Positions 32,637 through 40,987 of a stretch of 60,726 nucleotides of DNA are shown in pieces (within the stretch, counting starts at the first letter, position 1; each line of letters opens with the position of its first letter). The DNA lies in assembly GCF_016862955.1 (NCBI RefSeq), contig NZ_BONY01000055.1, positions 1-60,726 of the forward strand, in the 5' to 3' direction. The stretch comes from Rhizocola hellebori. Lineage in GTDB: Bacteria; Actinomycetota; Actinomycetes; Mycobacteriales; Micromonosporaceae. The notes beneath the pieces were generated by a model that did not search any database, had not been told where the DNA came from, and saw only the letters and a program-made list of their open reading frames with translations. The position numbers and the translations under genes are program-made.

Positions 32637-32990
32637 ATGTTCGACGACCGAAGCCCGATCTATCAGCAGATCGCTGAGAAGATCAAAAAGGACATCCTCT
32701 ACGGCGACCTCACCGCCGATGAGCAAGTGATGTCCACCAATCAATACGCGTCCTTCTATCGCATCAATCCAGCCACCGCGGCGAAGGCGTTCCAGCAGCT
32801 CACCGACGACGGCTACCTCTACAAGAGGCGGGGGATCGGCATGTTCGTCAGCCCTGACGCGCAGGAGAGGCTGCGGGCGGGGCGACGCGAGAAGTTCTTC
32901 AGCGATGTGGTCCGGCCGATGGTGGCCGAGGCGCGCGCGGTAGGCATCGACCTACAAGAGATCATCCACCACCTCAAGGAGCAAGCGTGA
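32637..32990 (+). CDS. GntR-family regulator, YtrA subfamily
   Basis: The 117-residue protein is a GntR winged helix: YQQIAEKIKKDILYGDLTADEQVMS, then NPATAAKAFQQLTDDGYLYKRRG. It has only a short C-terminal helix instead of a ligand domain, the mark of the YtrA subgroup that represses adjacent ABC-exporter genes and often responds to cell-envelope antibiotics. The GTGA overlap with the ATPase gene and the palindrome at 32602-32623 support autoregulation of the operon. Confidence 0.9.
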   Translation: MFDDRSPIYQQIAEKIKKDILYGDLTADEQVMSTNQYASFYRINPATAAKAFQQLTDDGYLYKRRGIGMFVSPDAQERLRAGRREKFFSDVVRPMVAEARAVGIDLQEIIHHLKEQA

Positions 32991-33868
32991 GCATTGAAGT
33001 GCGCGATCTGCGCCTGCGCTTCGGAGACGTCGACGCGCTCGACGGGCTCTCGTTCAGCCTCGCCGGCGGCAAGATCTACGGCCTGCTGGGCCGCAACGGC
33101 TCGGGCAAGACCAGCCTGCTGTCGGTGCTGGCCGCGTTCCGCAGGCCCACCAGCGGCGAGGTCCTCATCAACGGCGCCGAGCCCTTCGAGAACGCCGGTG
33201 TCGTCAGCCAGATCTGCCTCATCCGGGAAAGCGGCGACGTCTACGACAACGAGCGCGTTGCGAGCGTGCTGCGCGCCGGGCGGCAGCTGCGCCGCGACTG
33301 GGATTCGGACTACGCGGAAAAGCTGCTGGAACGCTTCCAGCTCTCCACCAAGAAGCGGGTGCAATCCCTTTCCCGGGGCCAGAAATCGGCGCTGGGCATC
33401 GTGGTCGGGCTGGCCAGCCGGGCGCCGCTGACCATGTTCGACGAGTCCTACCTCGGCATGGACGCCCCCTCCCGCTACGCCTTCTACGAAGAGCTGCTCG
33501 CCGACTACACCGCCCACCCGCGCACCTTCGTCATCTCCACCCATCTCATCGAGGAGGTGGCCTCGCTGTTCGAAGAGGTGATCATCATCGACCGGGGCAG
33601 GCTCGTGCTGCACGAGGAATCGGATGCCTTGCGGGGCAGGGGAGTCACGGTCACCGGCCCGGCCGACGTGGTGGACACGTTCGTGGCGAGCCTGACCGTG
33701 CTCGGCCAGCAGACGCTCGGCCGGACCAAGGCAGCCACCATCTACGGCGAGCTGAACGACACCCAGGTGCGTGCCGCCAAACTGGCCGGCCTGGAGCTGG
33801 GTCCGGTTGCGCTGCAGGACCTTTTTGTGCACCTGACCCGCGCCGAGGCCGAAGGGATCGTGCGATGA
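32987..33868 (+). CDS. ABC transporter ATP-binding protein
   Basis: The 293-residue ATPase has Walker A GRNGSGKTS, a signature LSRGQKSALG (the usual LSGGQ altered to LSRGQ), and a Walker B-like TMFDESYLGMD where the usual DEP is DES. It belongs to the YtrB/YtrE type. It overlaps both neighbours by 4 bp and works with the membrane protein that follows. Substrate is unknown; family members export or sense antimicrobial peptides. Confidence 0.88.
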   Translation: MSIEVRDLRLRFGDVDALDGLSFSLAGGKIYGLLGRNGSGKTSLLSVLAAFRRPTSGEVLINGAEPFENAGVVSQICLIRESGDVYDNERVASVLRAGRQLRRDWDSDYAEKLLERFQLSTKKRVQSLSRGQKSALGIVVGLASRAPLTMFDESYLGMDAPSRYAFYEELLADYTAHPRTFVISTHLIEEVASLFEEVIIIDRGRLVLHEESDALRGRGVTVTGPADVVDTFVASLTVLGQQTLGRTKAATIYGELNDTQVRAAKLAGLELGPVALQDLFVHLTRAEAEGIVR

Positions 33869-34542
33869 ACGTCTTCAAGCACCTGTTCTCCACCTACCGC
33901 ACGGTCTATCTGTGGTTCTGGGCGGTGATGGCACTCTTCGTGCTCGCGATCGTCCTGAGCTTCGTGGTCTTCGGCCCGTACATCGAAAACGTCATGGACG
34001 CGAGCGTGTGGCAGGGGGCCGCGGGCGCGGCGCCGCGCTGGTTCGTCTTCGTGATCGGCATCATGCTCGCGACGGTCAACCTGACGGTGGTCATCGCCAG
34101 CGGCATCACCAGGCGGGCGTATTTCGCCGCGGTCTTCGCCTTCACCCTGGCCACAGCGGCCCTTTTCGAAGTGGCGTCGCTGGCCGGGTTCGGGGTGGAG
34201 CGGGCGGGCTTCGCCACGCAGGGGCTGACCGGCTTCCTGCCCGTGGACTATCCGCTCAACAGCTGGAACGCGGCGGCGAGCTACACCGGGGAGGCTTTCC
34301 TGGCCCTGTGGGGGTTCATGCTCAGCGGCTGGGCGATCGGGCTGCTCTTCTACCGGCTGCGGGTGTGGTACGCCATCCTGCTGATCCCGGTAGGCCTCGG
34401 CCCCATCATCGGTGGCGGCTCGCTGCCGCCGTTGATCGGACAAGGTGCGCGCATCGTCACCCTGACGGTGGGTCTGGCGCTCGCGACCGCCCTCGGTTTC
34501 CTGCTGGTGCGCAGCGCACCGGTACGACCGAAAAAGGCTTGA
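33865..34542 (+). CDS. ABC exporter membrane subunit
   Basis: The 225-residue protein has six hydrophobic segments (near residues 18, 54, 80, 140, 170 and 200) with short loops and no other domain. Co-translation with the ATPase (ATGA overlap) marks it as the permease of the GntR-controlled exporter. The family is poorly conserved in sequence, so assignment rests on context and topology. A strong bidirectional terminator follows. Confidence 0.8.
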   Translation: MNVFKHLFSTYRTVYLWFWAVMALFVLAIVLSFVVFGPYIENVMDASVWQGAAGAAPRWFVFVIGIMLATVNLTVVIASGITRRAYFAAVFAFTLATAALFEVASLAGFGVERAGFATQGLTGFLPVDYPLNSWNAAASYTGEAFLALWGFMLSGWAIGLLFYRLRVWYAILLIPVGLGPIIGGGSLPPLIGQGARIVTLTVGLALATALGFLLVRSAPVRPKKA

Positions 34543-34550
34543 CGGGGGGC

Positions 34551-34587
34551 AAAAGCGCGGGTGTCCAATTCGGACACCCGCGCTTTT
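34551..34587. terminator. bidirectional terminator with a 16-bp stem
   Basis: AAAAGCGCGGGTGTCC and GGACACCCGCGCTTTT form a perfect 16-bp stem with a 5-nt loop. A-T ends give T runs for both strands. It closes the ABC operon and also the convergent receiver gene, whose stop codon lies in the last two bases. Confidence 0.92.
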
Positions 34588-34981
34588 ACGCGGTCAGGGA
34601 GCTGCGGTGCTCGAGAAGGTCGGCGACGGTGGCCGCGGTCGTTACCGGGTCGAGCGGGTGCAGCAGCGTGGCGTCGGCCTTGGCATAGGCGGCGAGCCAC
34701 CGGTCGGCGGCGCGAGCGATGACGATGGCCCGCGGCGGGCAGTTCTTGATCTCGTCGGTGAGCTGGCGGCAGATGCCGATTCCGCCGGCCGGGGAAGCCT
34801 CGCCGTCGAGCACCAGCAGATCGATCTCGTAGTCGTCCACGAGCTTCACGCACTCGGCGTAGGTCGACGCCTCGACGAACTCCACCTGCAGATCCGGCCG
34901 CGGGTGTGTCCCGATGGCCAGCTTCATGCGTTCGCGGACTTCGGGATCGTCGCTGTAAAGCAGCACAGTGCGATCTGTCAT
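34586..34981 (-). CDS. stand-alone receiver-domain protein, degenerate
   Basis: The 131-residue protein is a single response-regulator receiver fold: acidic pair Asp11-Asp12 and phospho-acceptor Asp59 in LLVLDGEAS. The usual switch Thr/Ser and Lys are not obvious: IVIAR and LLHPLDP occupy those places, with His where KP is expected. There is no output domain. The ATG overlaps the stop of the CtaG-like gene (ATGA), so it is coupled to an oxidase-assembly protein. It may bind a partner or respond to non-canonical signals. Confidence 0.82.
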   Translation of the reverse strand: MTDRTVLLYSDDPEVRERMKLAIGTHPRPDLQVEFVEASTYAECVKLVDDYEIDLLVLDGEASPAGGIGICRQLTDEIKNCPPRAIVIARAADRWLAAYAKADATLLHPLDPVTTAATVADLLEHRSSLTA

Positions 34982-35859
34982 GCCAAAGATCCTAGCGGCG
35001 GGGTTTCGGCGGCTTCGAGACGGTCCAGCTGTCGGTCGATCCGGGCCGCTTCCCGCCGCGACTGCTGGATCCATTGCCCCACCAGCACGGCCAGCATCGC
35101 CACCGAAACGATTTCACCTCCGGCCCACAGCACGCCTCCGGCGGTGACCTGGTCGGCCACCGGATCCACCCACGGCAGGTGCAATGACGGATACCAGTCA
35201 CCACCCAGCAGGGTGGCCGATTGCATGACGGTGAGCCCGAGCACGGTGTGGAACGGCACGCTGAGCACCATCAGCAACGCGCGGGCCGGGTAGGGCCAGC
35301 GGCCGGGCAGCGGATCGCGGCCCACCAGCGGCCAGAAGAAGAGGCAGCCGGTGGCGAGGAAGTGCGCGTGCATCAGCTCGTGGACGAACCCGTTGTGCAG
35401 GGTCAGCTCGTAGAGACTGCTGAAGTAGAGCACGAACGGGTTCACCACGAAGATGCCGAAGGAGACGAGCGGAAACGCGAGGATCCGCGCGACCCGGCTG
35501 TGCAACACGGAAAGCAGCGCCTTGCGGGGGCGGCCGGGCAGGGTGCGCAGGGCGAGGGTGATGGGGGCGCCGAGCGCCAGGAAGATGGGCGCCACCATGC
35601 TCAGCACCATGTGCTGAACCATGTGCACGCTGATCAGCGTGGTGTCGTAGGCCCCGAAGCCGCTCACGGTGACCAGGGCGATCGAACCCAGGCCCGGTCC
35701 AAGGAAGACGATGGTGCGTGAGAGCGGCCAGCTGTCCCCGCGCAGGCGGAGCCGATGCGTTCCGTAGAGGTAGGCAGCCGCCACCGCGACCAGCCCGACG
35801 GCGAGCCAGGAAGCCAGCTCTGCCTGGCTGAACAGGGCTTCAACCGAAAACGGGGGCAT
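34978..35859 (-). CDS. CtaG-like cytochrome c oxidase assembly protein (caa3_CtaG)
   Basis: The 293-residue protein has about seven transmembrane helices and conserved His residues expected for copper handling: HMVQHMVLSM near residue 85 and HELMHAHFL near 160. It belongs to the caa3_CtaG family involved in CuB insertion in aa3/caa3 oxidases. ATG 35859 is chosen because TACTCT lies 6 nt upstream. It sits inside the cytochrome cluster but on the opposite strand, divergent from ctaE. Confidence 0.9.
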   Translation of the reverse strand: MPPFSVEALFSQAELASWLAVGLVAVAAAYLYGTHRLRLRGDSWPLSRTIVFLGPGLGSIALVTVSGFGAYDTTLISVHMVQHMVLSMVAPIFLALGAPITLALRTLPGRPRKALLSVLHSRVARILAFPLVSFGIFVVNPFVLYFSSLYELTLHNGFVHELMHAHFLATGCLFFWPLVGRDPLPGRWPYPARALLMVLSVPFHTVLGLTVMQSATLLGGDWYPSLHLPWVDPVADQVTAGGVLWAGGEIVSVAMLAVLVGQWIQQSRREAARIDRQLDRLEAAETPPLGSLA

Positions 35860-35865
35860 GTCCCC

Positions 35866-35938
35866 AGAGTAGGCCAGGCACGACACGCACCGATGTGGGC
35901 ACCCCAGTGCTCATGGACGTGGCTTGCGGGGCAATAAT
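35866..35938. promoter_or_regulatory. divergent promoters of CtaG-like gene and ctaE
   Basis: On the minus strand TACTCT (35866-35871) precedes ATG 35859 by 6 nt. On the plus strand AATAAT (35933-35938) precedes GTG 35945 by 6 nt. Neither start has a Shine-Dalgarno sequence. Confidence 0.45.
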
Positions 35939-35944
35939 CATCGC

Positions 35945-36553
35945 GTGACTGCGGCCCCAGCCATTATCGACAAGAGCCGGATCCATTCCCTGACCAGGCC
36001 GAACATGGTCTCGGTGGGGACGATCGTCTGGCTGAGCAGCGAGCTCATGTTCTTCGCGGCGCTCTTCGCCATGTTCTTTGCCATCCGTGCGGCAGCGCCG
36101 GAGCAATGGGCGCATGGCTACGAAGAGCTCAACCTGCCCTACGCGGCTGTCTTCACCGTGATCCTGGTGCTGTCCTCAGTGACCTGCCAGATCGGTGTGC
36201 TGCGGGCGGAGCGAGGTGACGTGCACGGGCTTCGCCGCTGGTTCTCCCTCACCTTCGTGATGGGACTGATCTTTGTTCTCGGCCAGGTGAACGAGTACCG
36301 CACCCTGGTCTCCGAGGGCATTAAGATCAACACCGACGGCTTCGGGTCGATGTTCTTCCTCACCACAGGCTTCCACGGCCTGCACGTGACAGGTGGGCTG
36401 ATCGCCTTCATCATCTTCATGATCCGGACAACCATGGGCCGGTTCACGCCGGCCCAGGCGACCTCGGCCATCGTGGTGTCCTACTACTGGCACTTCGTGG
36501 ACGTGGTGTGGGTCGGACTCTTCTTCATGATCTACCTGCTGGAGGCGATCTAA
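35945..36553 (+). CDS. ctaE: cytochrome c oxidase subunit III
   Basis: The 202-residue protein has five membrane helices and the subunit III motif [19 protein letters not shown], then [15 protein letters not shown] at the end. It is a core subunit of aa3 oxidase without redox centres. GTG 35945 is preferred (leaderless -10-like AATAAT upstream). It heads the ctaE-qcrC-qcrA-qcrB operon, where every gene overlaps the next by 1-4 bp. Confidence 0.95.
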   Translation: MTAAPAIIDKSRIHSLTRPNMVSVGTIVWLSSELMFFAALFAMFFAIRAAAPEQWAHGYEELNLPYAAVFTVILVLSSVTCQIGVLRAERGDVHGLRRWFSLTFVMGLIFVLGQVNEYRTLVSEGIKINTDGFGSMFFLTTGFHGLHVTGGLIAFIIFMIRTTMGRFTPAQATSAIVVSYYWHFVDVVWVGLFFMIYLLEAI

Positions 36554-37326
36554 TGCTCACGCGTAGCCCGGCCGCGCGGAAGGTGACCGCCGCGTTGCGG
36601 ATGTTGGCTGCGCTCGTGCTTGCCGGCGGTATCTACACGCTGATTTCGCCCAGCGCGCAGGCGACCGCCCCGCTCAGCGCCGCGGCGCAAGAGGGCAAGG
36701 CGCTCTACGACACGAGCTGCATCAGCTGCCACGGCAACAATGCCCAGGGCGTCGAGGGCCGCGGGCCGAGCCTGCTGGGTGTCGGGTCGGCGGCGGTGGA
36801 GTTCCAGGTCGAGACCGGCCGGATGCCGGCCGCCCGCCAGGAGGCCCAGATCGAGCGCAAGCAGCCGTTGTTCGACGATGCCGAGGCGCGCCAGCTGGGC
36901 GCCTACATCCAGGAGCTCGGCGGTGGTCCGGAGATTCCGTTCGCCGGCCAGACCGCGCCCGCGGGTGACATCGCCAACGGCGGCAAGCTCTTCCGCGTCA
37001 ACTGCTCGTCCTGCCACGCCTTCTCCGGCGGCGGCGGCGCGCTCTCCAGTGGCAAGTACGCCCCCACCCTCGAATTGAGCACCGATCGCCAGCTCTACGC
37101 GGCGATGCTCACCGGGCCGCAGAACATGCCGGTCTTCGGTGACAACCAGCTCACGCCCGAGGAGAAGTACGACATCATCTCCTACGTCCAGAACCTGAAG
37201 TCCGATGTGGACCCGGGTGGCTGGGGTCTGGGCCGCTTCGGCCCGGTGACCGAAGGTCTGGCGATCTTCCTCTTCGGCATGGTGGCGCTGGCGTTCGCCG
37301 CGCTCTGGATAGCGGGTAAGTCATGA
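36553..37326 (+). CDS. qcrC: diheme cytochrome c of the bc1-like complex
   Basis: The 257-residue protein has an N-terminal signal/anchor helix, two c-type heme sites, C56ISCH60 and C151SSCH155, and a C-terminal transmembrane helix (FLFGMVALAFAALWIAG). Two fused heme c domains replace soluble cytochrome c in actinobacteria and pass electrons straight to subunit II. The ATG shares one base with the ctaE stop, and GGAGG lies 7 nt upstream. Confidence 0.95.
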   Translation: MLTRSPAARKVTAALRMLAALVLAGGIYTLISPSAQATAPLSAAAQEGKALYDTSCISCHGNNAQGVEGRGPSLLGVGSAAVEFQVETGRMPAARQEAQIERKQPLFDDAEARQLGAYIQELGGGPEIPFAGQTAPAGDIANGGKLFRVNCSSCHAFSGGGGALSSGKYAPTLELSTDRQLYAAMLTGPQNMPVFGDNQLTPEEKYDIISYVQNLKSDVDPGGWGLGRFGPVTEGLAIFLFGMVALAFAALWIAGKS

Positions 37327-38405
37327 GTGAGAAAAGCCGATTCGAGTACGTCCGCGAGGGTGCCAAAACCCGCGATGGCGTCGACATCGTCTACTACGAG
37401 CCGAATCTGCCGCCCGGATCCAAGGCGGAGCGGCGCATGGTGCGCTTGGTCGCGTTCATGCTCCTGCTCAGCGGGCTCGCTGCACTGATCTTCGTCGCGG
37501 CCTACATCTGGTGGCCGTTCACCGACTTTCCGGCCACCGACGGCTGGGAGTACAAGCCGGGCAACTCGTTCATGAAGGGCTACACCCCGATCCTCGGGCT
37601 GAGCCTCGGACTGGCCCTGTTCCTGATCGGCTTCGCGGTGCTGATCTGGGGCAAGAAGCTCATGCCGCACGAGATCGCGTTGCAGGACCGCCACGACGGC
37701 GGCTCCGACCCGGAGGAGCGCAAGCTCACCGGCAACACGCTCGCCTTCATCGGCGAAGAGTTCGGGCTGGGCCGGCGTCCGCTGCTGAAGGTGGCGCTGC
37801 TGGCTCCGGCCGCGGGCCTGGGCGCAGCCGCGCTGGCGGTGCCGGTCGGCATGCTCATCAAGGATCCGCACAACCCGGACGAGCTGTTCCGTACCGGATG
37901 GAGCCCGGAAGCCAACGGCGGCAAGATGGTGCGGATGATGCGCGAGGACATGACGCCCATCCGGCCGGAGGATGTCAGCATCGGCGGCCAGATCACCGCG
38001 TTCCCGATGACGGCCGACGGCCTCGGCGCGACCAACAAGTACGCCGATTCGCCGGTGCTGCTGATTCGCCTGCGCCCCAAGGACGCCGAGTTCCTGCGCA
38101 GCCAGCTGCACCACCACCCGGTGAACGTGGGCGGCATGTACGGCGACCTGGTCGCCTACTCCAAGATCTGCACGCACGCGGGCTGCCCGGCGAGCCTCTA
38201 TGAGCAGCAGACCAACCTGCTGCTCTGCCCATGTCACCAGTCGCAGTTTAAAATTACCGAAAATGCGCGGCCAGTCTTCGGCCCGGCATCCCGGCGGCTG
38301 CCCATGCTCCCCATCGAGCTGGACGGCGAGGGTTACCTGGTGGCGAGGAACGACTTCAACGGCGTCCCTGTCGGCCCTGCGTTCTGGGAGAAGCCAGCAG
38401 CATGA
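37323..38405 (+). CDS. qcrA: Rieske iron-sulfur subunit of the bc1-like complex
   Basis: The 360-residue protein has three membrane helices (about 41-63, 89-110 and 157-180) as in actinobacterial QcrA. The C-terminal Rieske fold has cluster motifs CTHAGC (283-288) and CPCHQS (302-307). It oxidises menaquinol and passes electrons to QcrC. ATGA overlaps link it to qcrC and qcrB. A short A/T-rich patch at about 38246-38270 follows the second cluster motif. Confidence 0.96.
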   Translation: MSEKSRFEYVREGAKTRDGVDIVYYEPNLPPGSKAERRMVRLVAFMLLLSGLAALIFVAAYIWWPFTDFPATDGWEYKPGNSFMKGYTPILGLSLGLALFLIGFAVLIWGKKLMPHEIALQDRHDGGSDPEERKLTGNTLAFIGEEFGLGRRPLLKVALLAPAAGLGAAALAVPVGMLIKDPHNPDELFRTGWSPEANGGKMVRMMREDMTPIRPEDVSIGGQITAFPMTADGLGATNKYADSPVLLIRLRPKDAEFLRSQLHHHPVNVGGMYGDLVAYSKICTHAGCPASLYEQQTNLLLCPCHQSQFKITENARPVFGPASRRLPMLPIELDGEGYLVARNDFNGVPVGPAFWEKPAA

Positions 38406-39997
38406 GAAAACGTAAATTCAACGTCAAGGAGATCCCGGCCAAGACCGCCGGTGAGATCGACGACAGGTTCCAGGTCGCGACACCATTGCGCGGGATCCTG
38501 AACAAGGTGTTTCCCGACCACTGGACCTTCCTGCTGGGCGAGATCGCGCTGTTCTCCTTCATCATCCTGCTGCTGACCGGGACGTTCCTGGCGCTCTTCT
38601 TCGACCCGTCGATGCAAGAGGTGAACTACCAGGGCTCCTATCTGCCGCTGCGTGATGTGCACATGTCGCGCGCGTACGAGACGTCGCTGAACCTCTCGTT
38701 CGACGTGCGCGGTGGTCTGATCATGCGCCAGATGCACCACTGGGCAGCGCTGCTGTTCATGGCCGCGATCGTGATCCACATGGCGCGCATCTTCTTCACC
38801 GGTGCGTTCCGCAAGCCGCGTGAGCTCAACTGGATCATCGGTATGTTGATGTTCTGGCTGGGCTTCACCGAGGGTTTCGCGGGCTACTCGCTTCCCGACG
38901 ACGCGCTGTCCGGCACGGGCCTGCGGATCGCCTCGGCGATCATGCTGTCCATCCCGGTGATCGGTTCGTGGGTGACCGCCTCCCTGTTCGGCGGCGAGTT
39001 CCCGGGCGAGATCATCCTGAGCCGCCTATACATCCTGCACGTGTTCCTGCTTCCGCTGATCCTGCTCACGCTGATCACGGTGCATGTCGGCCTGGTCATC
39101 GTGCAGAAGCACACACAGTGGGCGGGGCCGGGGCGTACCAACCACAACGTGGTCGGCGAGCGCTGGTTCCCGCGCTATGTGATCAAGCAGGGCGGCTTCT
39201 TCATGGTCGTCTTCGGTCTGATCGCGCTGATGGGTGGGCTTTTCCAGATCAACCCGATCTGGCTCTTCGGGCCCTATGAAGCGGCGGTGGTCTCCGCGGG
39301 CAGCCAGCCCGACTGGTACGTCATGTTCCTCGACGGTTCCACCCGTTTGATGCCGGCCTGGGAGATAAGGATTTGGGGGTACACGATTCCGCCGCTGTTC
39401 TGGCCCACCGTCGTGCTGCCCGGCATCCTGTCCACCGTGCCGATGCTCTACCCGTTCATCGAGGCGAGGCTGACCAAGGACAAGGGTCACCACAACCTGC
39501 TGCAGCGGCCGCGGGACATGCCCGAGCGCACCGGCCTCGGCGCCGCGGGCATCGCCTTCTACCTGGTGCTGGCCTTCTCCGGCGGCAACGACATCATCGC
39601 CGACAAGTTCGACATCAGCCTGAACGCGATGACGTGGGCCGGCCGCATCGGGTTGCTGATCGTGCCGCCGATCGCCTACTACCTGGCCCGCCGCATCAGC
39701 CTCGGTCTGCAGCAACACGACCGGGAGGTGCTCGCGCACGGCGTGGAGACGGGCATCATCAAGCTGCTGCCCAACGGCCAATACGTCGAGGTGCACCAGC
39801 CGCTGGCCCCGGTCGACGACCACGGTCACGGTGAGCTGCCCTATGTCGGGTGGACGGTGCCGAAGAAGATGAACCGGCTCGGGGCGCTCGGCCCGGCCCT
39901 GCGCGGCTTCTTCAAACCGATCGAAGAGCCGGTCAAGCCGCGCAGCAATGGTGCAAAGCCCGCCGAGATTTCGGAAAAGGAAAAAGAAAAAGTCTAA
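38402..39997 (+). CDS. qcrB: cytochrome b subunit of the bc1-like complex
   Basis: The 531-residue protein has the cytochrome b core with heme-ligand His residues in MRQMHHWAALLF and HVFLLPLILLTLITVHVG, a Qo-site region, and the long C-terminal extension typical of actinobacteria. It carries menaquinol oxidation in the bcc-aa3 supercomplex and is the target class of Q203-type inhibitors in mycobacteria (established for the family). The tail ends in Lys/Glu repeats. A strong terminator follows. Confidence 0.96.
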   Translation: MRKRKFNVKEIPAKTAGEIDDRFQVATPLRGILNKVFPDHWTFLLGEIALFSFIILLLTGTFLALFFDPSMQEVNYQGSYLPLRDVHMSRAYETSLNLSFDVRGGLIMRQMHHWAALLFMAAIVIHMARIFFTGAFRKPRELNWIIGMLMFWLGFTEGFAGYSLPDDALSGTGLRIASAIMLSIPVIGSWVTASLFGGEFPGEIILSRLYILHVFLLPLILLTLITVHVGLVIVQKHTQWAGPGRTNHNVVGERWFPRYVIKQGGFFMVVFGLIALMGGLFQINPIWLFGPYEAAVVSAGSQPDWYVMFLDGSTRLMPAWEIRIWGYTIPPLFWPTVVLPGILSTVPMLYPFIEARLTKDKGHHNLLQRPRDMPERTGLGAAGIAFYLVLAFSGGNDIIADKFDISLNAMTWAGRIGLLIVPPIAYYLARRISLGLQQHDREVLAHGVETGIIKLLPNGQYVEVHQPLAPVDDHGHGELPYVGWTVPKKMNRLGALGPALRGFFKPIEEPVKPRSNGAKPAEISEKEKEKV

Positions 39998-40017
39998 TTT
40001 TTGCTTGGTACCAAACG

Positions 40018-40051
40018 AAAAGGGCGCCCGGAGGAAACGGGTGCCCTTTTT
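40018..40051 (+). terminator. strong intrinsic terminator after qcrB
   Basis: AAAAGGGCGCCCG pairs with CGGGTGCCCTTTT (one G-U) around a 7-nt loop and ends in five T. Confidence 0.93.
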
Positions 40052-40068
40052 GATTTGATCGGGCCGCC

Positions 40069-40074
40069 TAGGAT
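40069..40074 (+). promoter_or_regulatory. putative leaderless -10 element (TAGGAT)
   Basis: TAGGAT is followed by 7 nt and ATG 40082, only 18 bp after the qcrB terminator. Confidence 0.45.
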
Positions 40075-40081
40075 GATCGGC

Positions 40082-40987
40082 ATGACTTTGGCCATCGCGG
40101 TTGCCGGGCTGCACAAGAGTTACGGGGAAGTGCACGCCGTCGACGGTGCGACCTTCGAAGTGCAGCAGGGCGAGTTCTTCGGCATCCTGGGGCCGAACGG
40201 AGCGGGAAAGACCACCACCCTGGAAATCCTGGAGGGCCTGCGGGAGGCCGACTCCGGGGAGGTTTCGGTGTTGGGGTCCTCGCCGTGGCCCCGCAAACCC
40301 GAGCTGATGAAACGAATAGGAGTGCAGCTTCAGGCGAGCAGTTTCTTTGAGCGGCTGACCGCGCGGGAGCAGATCCGCCTGTTCGCTTCGCTTTACGGGA
40401 TCGGGCCTGCGCGTGCCGACGAGCTGCTCGATCTGGTCGGCATGACGGAAAAGGCGCATACCCGCACCGAGAAGCTCTCGGGCGGCCAGGCGCAACGGCT
40501 GTCGATCGCGTGCGCCCTCGTGCACGATCCGGATCTGGTCTTTCTCGACGAACCCACCTCCGGTCTCGACCCGCAGGCGCGGCGCAACCTGTGGGACCTG
40601 TTGCGCGACATCAACGGGCAGGGGCACACCGTGGTGCTCACCACCCATCACCTCGACGAGGCGGAGATTCTCTGCGATCGCGTCGCCATCATGGACCATG
40701 GCAAGATCCTTGCGCTGGGGCCGCCTGCCACCTTGGTCCGTGGTTTGGAGGCGCCGACCCGGATCTCCATCGAAAGCGGCTCAGTGTCCGAAGTGGACGC
40801 TCAGGCGCTCGCCGACCCCGATCTCGAGGTCACCGACGACGGGATCTCGCTGACCATCGCGACCCGAACTCCCGCAAAGGTTCTGGCCGCGCTCGCGGAA
40901 CGCAATGCCATGCGCGGTCTTTCCGTGCGCGGTGCCACGCTCGAGGATGTCTTCCTGAGCCTGACCGGTAGGGAGTTCCGCGAATGA
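40082..40987 (+). CDS. ABC-2 exporter ATP-binding protein
   Basis: The 301-residue ATPase has Walker A GPNGAGKTT, signature LSGGQAQRLSIA, Walker B LVFLDEPTSGLD and the switch His in TTHHLDEAE. The C-terminal 80 residues form the extra domain of DrrA-type exporters. ATG 40082 fits a leaderless start; ATG 40073 would add three residues. It overlaps its permease gene by 4 bp. Substrate is unknown. Confidence 0.92.
   Translation: MTLAIAVAGLHKSYGEVHAVDGATFEVQQGEFFGILGPNGAGKTTTLEILEGLREADSGEVSVLGSSPWPRKPELMKRIGVQLQASSFFERLTAREQIRLFASLYGIGPARADELLDLVGMTEKAHTRTEKLSGGQAQRLSIACALVHDPDLVFLDEPTSGLDPQARRNLWDLLRDINGQGHTVVLTTHHLDEAEILCDRVAIMDHGKILALGPPATLVRGLEAPTRISIESGSVSEVDAQALADPDLEVTDDGISLTIATRTPAKVLAALAERNAMRGLSVRGATLEDVFLSLTGREFRE

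Noticed and set aside
39026-40699. 557-codon minus-strand frame across qcrB and the next ATPase
   Set aside because: It crosses a strong terminator and two well-identified genes and has no recognisable protein features.
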